From Spirosoma sp. SC4-14 (GTDB taxonomy: Bacteria; Bacteroidota; Bacteroidia; Cytophagales; Spirosomataceae), in contig NZ_CP147518.1 in assembly GCF_037201965.1 (NCBI RefSeq), positions 5,821,001 to 5,885,000 of the forward strand: a stretch of DNA of 64,000 nucleotides, written 5' to 3'. Position 1 is the first letter of the stretch; each line of letters begins with the position of its first letter. The notes beneath the pieces are model-generated. The model was given only the letters and a program-made list of their open reading frames with translations, did not search any database and was not told where the DNA came from. Both the position numbers and the translations under genes were made by a program. This document shows positions 44,771 through 51,266 of the stretch, piece by piece.

Positions 44771-45130
44771 ATGAAACTATCAGGTTTTTTCAAATTAACG
44801 GATTATTCTCTTACGCACAATATTCTGCTGTTAAGAAGTTCTTCCATTGTCGATGATTCAGTAGAAAATACAGATATTTTTTTCAGTTCCACTTTTTACA
44901 TTGAAACAGTCTCTTATTTTCAAGACGTTGAAATACGTAATGGCACCCAGGAGGAGTGTGATTATATTTTAAAAAAGTGTGATCCTGAATTTGTTGAAGC
45001 ACTGTCAAGCGAAGAAGTGTTTGTTTTGACTTCGAACAACACCAATTACTACATAGGGGCAAGAAAAATGGAGATACTAAAAAATAATCTTGACCCTTCA
45101 GAAACTAGCATCGGGGTAAAAAGGAAATAA
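44771..45130 (+). CDS. Orphan immunity-like protein of a lost cassette
   Basis: 119 residues, AT-rich, beginning MKLSGFFKLTDYSLTHN and ending SETSIGVKRK. No family is recognised. I read it as an immunity gene because it lies directly before the boundary tag (GTCAAGGCTTAATCTGACAA at 45140-45159) that also follows the immunity genes of cassettes 2 and 3, and because its base composition matches the cassette tips rather than the neighbouring chromosome. The toxin that should precede it is absent. The role is inferred from position only. Confidence 0.55.
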   Translation: MKLSGFFKLTDYSLTHNILLLRSSSIVDDSVENTDIFFSSTFYIETVSYFQDVEIRNGTQEECDYILKKCDPEFVEALSSEEVFVLTSNNTNYYIGARKMEILKNNLDPSETSIGVKRK

Positions 45131-45139
45131 CTTATTTTA

Positions 45140-45232
45140 GTCAAGGCTTAATCTGACAAGCTTTTATTGCGGCTGGCTGTTGGGCGTTAACTGCGATGCG
45201 ACGGGGCAGCCCCTACTGACAGCCAGCCGCAA
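45140..45232. repeat. Boundary before cassette 1, variant form
   Basis: The 20-nt tag at 45140-45159 is followed by a 14-bp perfect hairpin (45167-45180 with 45219-45232, 38-nt loop). Unlike the other boundaries, its right arm lies inside the RHS coding sequence of cassette 1. Confidence 0.7.
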
Positions 45233-46859
45233 CGACGCCTTTGCCTTTGGGCTGAGCTACGAGACGGCTGGCCGCTACGATGGCTCCATTGGCCAGCAGC
45301 GATGGCTCACCAGCCGACAGCCCACTCAGTATCGGCAGTTCGTCTACAACTACGATGCCAGCCAGCGGCTCACCGGGGCCGCCTACACCGGGGCCACCGG
45401 CGAAGACTTTTCCCTGGCCAGCGTCGCCTACGATAAGAATGGCAACATCACTGCCCTGACCCGCACCAACGTCGATCAGCTCACCTACAGCTATGGCGCG
45501 TTGAGTAACCAACTGCTCGCCGTGACCGATGTCAACAGCAGTACGCTGGGTTTTGTGGACAACAACACCTCGGGCAACGACTACAGCTACAATGCCGATG
45601 GCAGTCTCAACAAGGATCTCAACCGCAAGATCACCGCCATCGCCTATAATGTGCTTAAGCTACCCAAACAAGTCAGTTTCAGCAGTGGTACCACCGTCAG
45701 CTACCAGTACGACGCCACGGGCAAAAAGCTCAAGATGAGCCTCAGCGGTGGCGACAGCCGCGACTATGTGGGACCCGTCGAATACCTCAACAGCAGCCTG
45801 TTTGCCATCAAACACCCCGAAGGACGACTCGCTCAGGGCAACTCCTACGAGTACTTTCTGACCGATCATCTGGGCAACATCCGGGCTGTGGTTGCCAACA
45901 GCGGGGTTACTCAATGGACCGAGTATGACCCCTGGGGCATGGAACTAGCCGCCCTCAGCAGTGGCAGCAGCACCAACCGCGACAAGTTCAACGGCAAGGA
46001 GAATCTGGCCGAGATCGGCAACGGTATGCTCGACTTTGGGGCACGGCTCTACGATGCCACCATTGGCCGATGGGGACTCATCGACCCACTGGCCGAAAAA
46101 GCCACTCACTGGTCACCCTACCGCTTTGGCTTCGACAACCCCGTCAGTGTCACCGACCCAACGGGTATGTTCGAGTACAGTAATGGCTACACCACTCAGG
46201 ACAGCAAGGACATCACCGGAGCCATGGAGTTCAACGGGGTATTCCAGAATGGTGGAGGGGATGGACCGGGGCCGGGGAAAGGGCAGGCTAGTACTCGTCA
46301 AGAGAAGCAAGCCCAAACTTCGGGCGGACTGACAACATCGAATACACCCGGAACGGGTATGCGTAAGAATGCCAGTGGGCAATTAGAGTCTTACAAGGTA
46401 GAGGGCCCTAACGGCGTTTTTGTCGATCCGTTCTTAGTGACAATTGATGTCGTGTATGGAAGCAACTTTTCAGGTGTCAATACCGATCCCGATCAGCATG
46501 TTATTGGCGGATCGCCAATTGGGTTATCTTTGGGTGGGAGTAGTACTCTAGGTACTAAGCTGTTACCAAATGCATTCAGCAGATTTTGGCGATTTGAATA
46601 TCACTTCAGGAAGCATGCTGGTGAATGGGGAGCAATTTCTAAGGAAGCTTTTTATAAAAGAGCATTGTCATTATTAGATGGCCCTACAGGTGGAAATATA
46701 CAAGGCTTTACTAATACTGCAGGTTATACTTTTAGAATAAATATGAGGACTGGGGAATTTGGCGTTATGAGACCTAACAGTGTAGTAGAAACCTTTTATA
46801 GAAGACTCAATGAACCAGCTAAATATTGGGCCGAGCAAGTCGCAAAATGGAATAAATGA
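45180..46859 (+). CDS. Cassette 1: truncated RHS-core protein with BECR-like toxin tip
   Basis: 559 residues in one frame, opening at a TTG after a stop at 45138; there is no ATG, signal peptide or N-terminal RHS body. Residues about 15-215 are YD/RHS repeats (FVYNYDASQRLTGAAYTG; VSYQYDATGKKLKMSL), 225-330 the RHS-associated core (EYFLTDHLGNIRAV; ENLAEIGNGMLDFGARLYDA; GRWGLIDPLAEKATHWSPY). The shared part ends at GKGQ (residue about 369) and an unrelated tip follows. Its last 100 residues (FEYHFRKHAGEWGAISKEAF ... YTFRINMRTGEFGVMRPNSV) look like H-F-x-K-H...G-x-F BECR-fold RNases; this is a family-level guess. It overlaps the immunity gene by 4 bp. Confidence 0.78.
   Translation: MGVNCDATGQPLLTASRNDAFAFGLSYETAGRYDGSIGQQRWLTSRQPTQYRQFVYNYDASQRLTGAAYTGATGEDFSLASVAYDKNGNITALTRTNVDQLTYSYGALSNQLLAVTDVNSSTLGFVDNNTSGNDYSYNADGSLNKDLNRKITAIAYNVLKLPKQVSFSSGTTVSYQYDATGKKLKMSLSGGDSRDYVGPVEYLNSSLFAIKHPEGRLAQGNSYEYFLTDHLGNIRAVVANSGVTQWTEYDPWGMELAALSSGSSTNRDKFNGKENLAEIGNGMLDFGARLYDATIGRWGLIDPLAEKATHWSPYRFGFDNPVSVTDPTGMFEYSNGYTTQDSKDITGAMEFNGVFQNGGGDGPGPGKGQASTRQEKQAQTSGGLTTSNTPGTGMRKNASGQLESYKVEGPNGVFVDPFLVTIDVVYGSNFSGVNTDPDQHVIGGSPIGLSLGGSSTLGTKLLPNAFSRFWRFEYHFRKHAGEWGAISKEAFYKRALSLLDGPTGGNIQGFTNTAGYTFRINMRTGEFGVMRPNSVVETFYRRLNEPAKYWAEQVAKWNK
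45741..46290. repeat. RHS-core repeat, copy 1
   Basis: The stretch shared with cassettes 2, 3 and 4, from CTCAGCGGTGG to the GKGQ codons. This is the reference copy, and the only one continuous with further RHS repeats upstream. Confidence 0.85.
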
Positions 46860-47104
46860 TGAATTCAAACAAAATAAAGTGCGCCTGTTGTAATCTTTCT
46901 ACATTAGAAGCAGGGACAGTTTCTGATATTTGCCCAGTTTGTTTTTGGCAAAAAGACTTTTACCAGGAAGAGCATATTAACGATAGCGGGGGCCCCAATT
47001 TAGTCTCTTTACAAGATGCTAAAGAAAATTATAGAATTTGGGGCGCAATTGAAAAGAGGTTTATCAATTTAGTACGTCTCCCCAAAAAAGATGAGCTAGA
47101 ATAA
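46856..47104 (+). CDS. Cassette 1 immunity protein, CPCC zinc-ribbon family
   Basis: 82 residues starting at the first of two ATGs overlapping the toxin stop (ATGA overlap). The sequence CACCNLSTLEAGTVSDICPVCFWQKD and GGPNLVSLQDAKENYRIWGA matches the CPCC cysteine-rich domain (PF14206), a small zinc ribbon with two C-x-x-C knuckles that recurs as immunity protein in polymorphic toxin loci. It should bind the tip of cassette 1 in the cytoplasm. Translational coupling by the 4-bp overlap fits toxin/immunity pairing. A boundary tag and 20-bp hairpin follow at once. Confidence 0.75.
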   Translation: MMNSNKIKCACCNLSTLEAGTVSDICPVCFWQKDFYQEEHINDSGGPNLVSLQDAKENYRIWGAIEKRFINLVRLPKKDELE

Positions 47105-47105
47105 T

Positions 47106-47179
47106 GTTAAGACTTGCTCTGACAGGTTTTCTGAAATCAGGTTGCTGAGCATCAATTGCGATGCTCAGCAACCTGATTT
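47106..47179. repeat. Cassette 1/2 boundary: tag plus 20-bp hairpin
   Basis: Tag at 47106-47125, then arms 47134-47153 and 47160-47179 pairing perfectly over 20 bp around the loop AATTGC, followed by TTTTATTACCC. The T-run makes it a plausible terminator of the immunity transcript. The inner stem has a G-C pair (GTTGC/GCAAC) where the other boundaries have A-T. Confidence 0.8.
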
Positions 47180-47218
47180 TTTATTACCCATCATACCAGC
47201 CTAAATCTCAATCTGCCC

Positions 47219-47778
47219 CTCAGTGGTGGCGACAGCCGCAACTATGTGGGGCCAGTGGAGTACCTCAACAGCAGCCTATTTTCCATCTCTCACCCCGAAG
47301 GACGACTCGCTCAGGGTACCACCTACGAGTACTTCCTGACCGATCATCTGGGTAACATCAGGGCCGTGCTCAGCCCCTCCAGTAGCGGCACAGCCAACGT
47401 CACCCAATGGACCGAGTATGACCCCTGGGGCATGGAACTAGCCGCCCTCAGCAGTGGCAGCAGCACCAACCGGGACCGCTTCAACGGCAAGGAGAATCTG
47501 GCCGAGATCGGCAACGGTATGCTCGACTTCGGCGCCCGCTTCTACGATGCCACCATTGGCCGATGGGGACTCATCGACCCACTGGCCGAAAAAGCCACTC
47601 ACTGGTCACCCTACCGATTGGGCTTCGACAACCCCGTCAGTGTCACCGACCCAACGGGTATGTTCGAGTACAGTAATGGCTACACCACTCAGGACAGCAA
47701 GGACATCACCGGGGCCATGGAGTTCAACGGGGTATTCCAGAATGGTGGAGGTGACGGACCGGGGAAAGGACAGGCAAA
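47219..47778. repeat. RHS-core repeat, copy 2
   Basis: Matches copy 1 from CTCAGTGGTGG onward and differs mainly by a 12-nt longer linker after NIRAV. Its downstream half (47480-47775) differs from copy 3 at only a handful of positions. Confidence 0.85.
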
Positions 47779-48349
47779 TGTTCAACAGCCTCAACCCGGT
47801 CGTTTAGCACAAACCGCGCAGGAGCGTCAACAGCAAAGCCAAGCGCAGTATGAACAACTGATCAAACGAGGAGATGCAATTGAAGCCGACCACACCATCG
47901 AGTCGACTTTTATAACAGGTGCTATATTTAAGCCTATTACAAGTATATTTGGGCGGTTTCTGGGTGCAATGTTAGGCAGATACAATAGTGGATTTACCCC
48001 TATAGAGAAAGCTATCATTCAAGAAGCCAAGCAAATCATGAGTAATGAAAAATTATTACAATCTTCTTTCAAAGCTGGAGTAGGAACAGAGTTAAATATT
48101 GCTGGAAGAACCATTATTGTTGAACCAAGTGCCCCCTTATCGGGCATGACTCTTTTTGAAGAAAAAGCATTTGTTATAGGTAAAGAAGCTTTCTCTTCAA
48201 AAACAGAGCTTACAAAAACTATCCTGCATGAGCTTTATAGACTTCATACGAGTACAATTAAGTTTTCAGGTGCCTCTCAAGCAGTTGTTTCTCAAGAAAC
48301 ATCTGCAGCAGCCAATTTTGCAGATCGTGCTATATCTGTTTTTAAATAG
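47246..48349 (+). CDS. Cassette 2: truncated RHS-core protein with unclassified toxin tip
   Basis: 367 residues from a GTG inside the RHS-core repeat; the frame is open upstream only to 47174 with no ATG, so it is probably not translated alone. Residues 1-170 are RHS core (EYFLTDHLGNIRAV ... ENLAEIGNGMLDFGARFYDA), ending at GKGQ. The tip (about 176-367) starts with a Gln-rich linker (QPGRLAQTAQERQQQSQAQY), a hydrophobic helix (FITGAIFKPITSIFGRFLGAML), and a C-terminal block with TKTILHELYRLHTSTIKFSG. The H-E-L-Y-R-L-H segment resembles a metal site but is not HExxH, so I only call it a toxin candidate. The immunity gene starts 7 bp after the stop. Confidence 0.7.
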   Translation: MGPVEYLNSSLFSISHPEGRLAQGTTYEYFLTDHLGNIRAVLSPSSSGTANVTQWTEYDPWGMELAALSSGSSTNRDRFNGKENLAEIGNGMLDFGARFYDATIGRWGLIDPLAEKATHWSPYRLGFDNPVSVTDPTGMFEYSNGYTTQDSKDITGAMEFNGVFQNGGGDGPGKGQANVQQPQPGRLAQTAQERQQQSQAQYEQLIKRGDAIEADHTIESTFITGAIFKPITSIFGRFLGAMLGRYNSGFTPIEKAIIQEAKQIMSNEKLLQSSFKAGVGTELNIAGRTIIVEPSAPLSGMTLFEEKAFVIGKEAFSSKTELTKTILHELYRLHTSTIKFSGASQAVVSQETSAAANFADRAISVFK

Positions 48350-48356
48350 TTAGTAT

Positions 48357-48632
48357 ATGAACGCCACTGTAAAAGTTGAAAAAATAATAGAGTTATCAAC
48401 TCGAAAAAAAAGGATTTTAGCTGTATCCATTATTAATGGTACTGTAAATTCTGGGATGTTTATAAAATCTAGAAACCTTGATAATGATTTAAAGATTGAA
48501 AGTATTGAATTGATTGATTCGGATAATCCCTATGTTGGGTTAATCTTCTCTGAAAAATCAGACAAAAACCTATTACATAATATCCAAGTAGGCGATATAT
48601 TGCTTTGTTATCAGAGTCAAAACCAAGTCTGA
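48357..48632 (+). CDS. Cassette 2 immunity-like protein
   Basis: 91 residues, MNATVKVEKIIELSTRKKRILAV at the start, all-beta in appearance (VSIINGTVNSGMFIKSRNL; IESIELIDSDNPYVGLIFSE; NIQVGDILLCYQ), recalling the small barrel of translation-factor domain 2. No named family can be assigned with confidence. The immunity role is inferred from its place: directly after a toxin tip, before the boundary tag, AT-rich like its partner. Confidence 0.6.
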   Translation: MNATVKVEKIIELSTRKKRILAVSIINGTVNSGMFIKSRNLDNDLKIESIELIDSDNPYVGLIFSEKSDKNLLHNIQVGDILLCYQSQNQV

Positions 48633-48644
48633 TTAGTTGTATTA

Positions 48645-48712
48645 GTCAAGACTTAATCTGACAATGAAATCAGGTTACTGAGCATCGCAATTGATGCTCA
48701 GTAACCTGATTT
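48645..48712. repeat. Cassette 2/3 boundary: tag plus 20-bp hairpin, inverted orientation
   Basis: Tag at 48645-48664 (one difference from the tag at 45140), hairpin arms 48667-48686 and 48693-48712, loop GCAATT. Because the stem is palindromic, the reversed loop shows that this hairpin is inverted relative to the other two. T-run follows. Confidence 0.8.
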
Positions 48713-48733
48713 TTTATTACCCATTACACCATC

Positions 48734-49034
48734 CTCAGCGGTGGCGACAGCCACGATTATGTGGGACCCCTCGAATACCTCAACAGCAGCCTGTTGGCCA
48801 TCCAACACCCCGAAGGACGACTCGCTCAGGGCACCACCTACGAATACTTCCTCACCGATCATCTGGGCAACATCAGGGCCGTAGCCACCAACAGCGGGGT
48901 TACCCAATGGACCGAGTCGTGCGCGACCCCGGTACGACCCCTGGGGCATCGAACTAGCCGCTCTCAGCAGTGGCACCAGCACCAGCCGAGACCGCTTCAA
49001 CGGCAAGGAGAATCTGGCCGAGATCGGCAACGGT
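48734..49034 (+). pseudogene. Cassette 3 upstream RHS fragment, frameshifted
   Basis: In the RHS frame this reads MGPLEYLNSSLLAIQHPEG to TQWTE and then leaves frame because of the 16-nt insertion; the shifted reading continues as nonsense to a stop at 49192. No start codon other than an internal GTG is present. It is best seen as the broken 5' part of the cassette 3 donor. The correct frame resumes downstream and is listed separately. Confidence 0.7.
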
Positions 49035-49292
49035 ATGCTCGACTTCGGCGCCCGCTTCTACGATGCCACCATTGGCCGATGGGGACTCATCGACCCACTG
49101 GCCGAAAAAGCCACTCACTGGTCACCCTACCGATTGGGCTTCGACAACCCCGTCAGTGTCACCGACCCAACGGGTATGTTCGAGTACAGTAATGGCTACA
49201 CCACGCAGGACAGCAAGGACATCACCGGGGCCATGGAGTTCAACGGGGTGTTCCAGAATGGTGGAAGTGACGGACCGAGGAAAGGGCAGACA
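48734..49292. repeat. RHS-core repeat, copy 3 with a 16-nt insertion
   Basis: Aligned to copy 1, copy 3 carries a 16-nt insertion at about 48919-48934 (after GGACCGAGT), which shifts the frame. Its downstream half is nearly identical to copy 2. Confidence 0.82.
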
Positions 49293-49880
49293 AATGGGAA
49301 TCAGGAACCCATTAAAGGGGGCGGTTTTCCAAAAGGCGAGATAAAGTCTACTATTGAACAGAATGCTATTGTCCGTTCAAAAGAGTTTGGCTGGTGGTTC
49401 ACTCCTGAAGAGCGTGCAATGCAAATAGGAACTGACATAGCAGGTACAGCAGAATTTGGCTATGGACTATTCAAATTGGGCAAACAGTCTATTGGCTTAC
49501 TCCGAAATGCTGATGATGCCACTCATGTTACTCAATCAATAGATAATGTTATATCAACCGAATTAAGGTATGAAAAACAAGTCAATGAACATGTTTTAGG
49601 AGGCACGCAACTAGGCAATAACAGTTATTTAATGTCTACACTTGAAGCTAAAAGTGTTTTGAGAGCAGCACATAATGGTGAAGCAAAAGTTTTAAGCATA
49701 AATATGTCACAGAACAGAGTATACGTTCAATATGAACATGTTATAGGTTATTATAATAATAATGGAATAATTGTTCCTACAAATACTTTTCTCATTAAAG
49801 GAGGTAAATCAGCCACTGTAGTTCCTGTTCATCCCAATATTAAAACCTTTAGAGCGTGTTGGGGAATTGAAAAGAGTTGA
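49035..49880 (+). CDS. Cassette 3: RHS-core C-terminal half with Ntox50-like tip
   Basis: 281 residues from an ATG inside the RHS core (MLDFGARFYDATIGRWGLID). Shared core runs to about residue 86 (RKGQ, variant of GKGQ). The tip continues to residue 281: KSIGLLRNAD-like helices, then VNEHVLGGTQLGNNSYLMS, LRAAHNGEAKVLSINMSQ and VIGYYNNNGIIVPTNTFLIKGGKSATVVPVHP. The H-x-x-G-T, G-K-V, I-G-Y-Y and T-x-x-x-I...V-P order recalls Ntox50-type polymorphic toxins; this is an unverified resemblance. The frame ends in the IS5 element: the original last codons were TTT AGA TAA (F-R-stop), and the insertion replaced the stop with eight extra residues (ACWGIEKS). Confidence 0.68.
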   Translation: MLDFGARFYDATIGRWGLIDPLAEKATHWSPYRLGFDNPVSVTDPTGMFEYSNGYTTQDSKDITGAMEFNGVFQNGGSDGPRKGQTNGNQEPIKGGGFPKGEIKSTIEQNAIVRSKEFGWWFTPEERAMQIGTDIAGTAEFGYGLFKLGKQSIGLLRNADDATHVTQSIDNVISTELRYEKQVNEHVLGGTQLGNNSYLMSTLEAKSVLRAAHNGEAKVLSINMSQNRVYVQYEHVIGYYNNNGIIVPTNTFLIKGGKSATVVPVHPNIKTFRACWGIEKS

Positions 49881-50713
49881 GAGTCGTGTCAACTTTGTAT
49901 CGACCAAAATGCAAAGTGATGACCAAACAGTGGCAACCACTGACCGACCCTCAATGGGACGCAATTTCGCCTTTCTTTGACCTCAAACGCAAGCGAAAAC
50001 ATGAATTGCGCCAGATCATCAACGTTATTCTGTGGCTGCTGCGAACCGGTTGTCAATGGCGGAACCTGCCACCGCAATGGCCTAACTGGCAGGCGGTTTA
50101 CTATTACTTTGACCGCTGGAAGCAGGACGGCACCTTCGAACGAATCAACGCAGCCTTGAATCAATCAGACCGAAAACGAGTGGGTAAGGAAGCTCAGCCA
50201 TCTGTTCTATGCATTGATGCACAAAGTGTTAAGTTAAATCCCATGATCTGCGAACACCGGGGTATGGACGTCAATAAACGCGTCAACGGGCGAAAACGAG
50301 AGTTCGTCGTGGATACCGACGGCCGCTTGTGGGTGGTCGATGTGCATGCGGCAAATGAAGCAGAAGGACCGGCGTCAATTTCTCTGATTGGGACAATCCT
50401 TTGGCGAGTTGGGGAACGCCTGGAGAAGGTTTACGGCGATCAGGCTTACAATGGAGCTTTTGCCCAGGCATTAACCGAGTGGAGCATCGATTTCGAGAAG
50501 GCTTCGCGTCCCGAATCAACCCAAGGTTTTGTGCCTGTGGCCAAGCGATGGGTCGTTGAACGGAGCATTGCCTGGACGAATTTCTTCCGGCGCATCGTCA
50601 AAGATTACGAGTACACGCTATCTTCTTCGGTGAGTTGGCTGTATTTAGCAAACATTCAGATCATGCTACAACGCCTTTGACTGCTTCACCAAATAAAATT
50701 CCCCAACACGTTC
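49852..50713 (+). mobile_element. IS5-family insertion sequence (862 bp)
   Basis: Terminal inverted repeats of 17 bp with one mismatch (GAGCGTGTTGGGGAATT at 49852 and its complement ending at 50713), flanked by a 3-bp target duplication TTA (49849-49851 and 50714-50716). These ends and the size fit the IS427/IS1031 branch of IS5. It carries one transposase gene and is complete by all visible criteria. It is inserted between the toxin and immunity genes of cassette 3. Confidence 0.9.
49919..50680 (+). CDS. IS5-family transposase
   Basis: 253 residues from the ATG at 49919 (MTKQWQPLTDPQWDAISPFF); the frame is open 14 codons upstream. N-terminal DUF4096 (HELRQIINVILWLLRTGCQWRNLPPQWPNWQAVYYYFDRW), then the DDE nuclease: Asp in VLCIDAQSVK, Asp in KVYGDQAYNG, Glu in WVVERSIAWTNFFRRI, all intact. 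It moves the element by DNA transposition. The frame is undamaged, so it may still be active. Confidence 0.92.
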   Translation: MTKQWQPLTDPQWDAISPFFDLKRKRKHELRQIINVILWLLRTGCQWRNLPPQWPNWQAVYYYFDRWKQDGTFERINAALNQSDRKRVGKEAQPSVLCIDAQSVKLNPMICEHRGMDVNKRVNGRKREFVVDTDGRLWVVDVHAANEAEGPASISLIGTILWRVGERLEKVYGDQAYNGAFAQALTEWSIDFEKASRPESTQGFVPVAKRWVVERSIAWTNFFRRIVKDYEYTLSSSVSWLYLANIQIMLQRL

Positions 50714-50722
50714 TTAGATAAC

Positions 50723-51031
50723 ATGAGTCCCGAAGAGAAGAAGTTTGGCTTATATAATACGGTTCTAAGATTTTTGGTCTATAAGATTACCGAGAATCTG
50801 AAGAGAATTTATTTAGACATAGATCTTGATCGTAGTAATATGATACTAACAGCCTATTACGGCAATACTCCTTCAGAGTTAGAACTGGAGTTGTTTGATG
50901 ATATAGTCACCAACACTCATGCTCATATTCCTTATTTTTATATAGATCAGGAAGTAAAATTGTTGAGAGATATCCAAAGGGGTGAGAAACATGATTATAT
51001 AATATTTGCTACCCACGACCAGCTAGGATAA
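50723..51031 (+). CDS. Cassette 3 immunity-like protein
   Basis: 102 residues, MSPEEKKFGLYNTVLRFLVYKITENL..., with DLDRSNMILTAYYGNTPSELELELFDDIVTNTHAHIP in the middle. The layout (N-terminal helix, two strands, a P-S-x-x-E helix, then strands) resembles an immunity family I recall from other toxin loci, unnamed here. Without the IS5 element its ATG would lie 1 bp after the toxin stop, so it belonged to the same transcript. The insertion now puts 862 bp between them; the immunity gene may depend on a promoter in the element. The boundary tag follows 14 bp after the stop. Confidence 0.65.
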   Translation: MSPEEKKFGLYNTVLRFLVYKITENLKRIYLDIDLDRSNMILTAYYGNTPSELELELFDDIVTNTHAHIPYFYIDQEVKLLRDIQRGEKHDYIIFATHDQLG

Positions 51032-51045
51032 CATGTATTGTATTA

Positions 51046-51113
51046 GGCAAGACTCAATCCGACAATGAAATCAGGTTACTGAGCATCAATTGCGATGCTC
51101 AGTAACCTGATTT
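51046..51113. repeat. Cassette 3/4 boundary: tag plus 20-bp hairpin
   Basis: Tag variant at 51046-51065; hairpin arms 51068-51087 and 51094-51113 (20 bp, perfect) around loop AATTGC, then TTTATTACCCATTACACC. Orientation agrees with the cassette 1/2 boundary; stem agrees with the 2/3 boundary (A-T pair). Confidence 0.8.
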
Positions 51114-51134
51114 TTTATTACCCATTACACCATC

Positions 51135-51258
51135 CTCAGTGGGGGCGACAGCCACGATTATGTGGGACCCCTCGAATACCTCAACAGCAGCCTGTTGGCT
51201 ATCTCTCACCCCGAAGGACGACTCGCTCAGGGTACCACCTACGAGCGTAAGCGAGTAC
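51135..51258. pseudogene. RHS-core stub of cassette 4
   Basis: Starts with CTCAGTGGGGG like the other copies and follows the core for about 110 bp to ACCTACGAG, then has a 10-nt insertion (CGTAAGCGAG), a few matching bases and ends. Nine bases later the convergent serine hydrolase gene stops. The rest of the cassette is missing, so the array was truncated here by deletion or rearrangement. Confidence 0.75.
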
Positions 51259-51266
51259 TATTCCTA

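Larger units (their letters stand above)
44771..51258 (+). other. Tandem array of truncated RHS toxin/immunity cassettes
   Basis: The region consists of repeated units: RHS-core coding DNA (high G+C), a variable AT-rich toxin-like tip, a small AT-rich immunity-like gene, then a boundary with a conserved tag and hairpin. Units: an orphan immunity gene (44771), cassette 1 (45180-47104), cassette 2 (47219-48632), cassette 3 (48734-51031, containing an IS5 element) and a stub of cassette 4 (51135-51258). The core parts of the cassettes are near-identical while the tips and immunity genes are unrelated, the signature of polymorphic toxin displacement by recombination. No cassette has a signal peptide, an ATG start or an upstream RHS body, so the units are probably silent donors. 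Confidence 0.8.

Noticed and set aside
45213..45512. Antisense open frame of 99 codons inside the RHS core, with others like it in the array
   Set aside because: It arises from the high-G+C repetitive coding strand; composition is Gly/Ala/Val-rich with no motif, and it recurs wherever the core repeats.
48190..48260. Reading HELYRLH in cassette 2 as a true zinc-metallopeptidase motif
   Set aside because: The second His is four residues after the Glu rather than three, so it does not form HExxH; kept only as an observation.
44771..51258. The possibility that the RHS array is a CRISPR array or an integron
   Set aside because: Repeats are long coding segments, not short direct repeats with spacers, and there is no integrase gene or attC-like recombination site pattern beyond the boundary hairpins.
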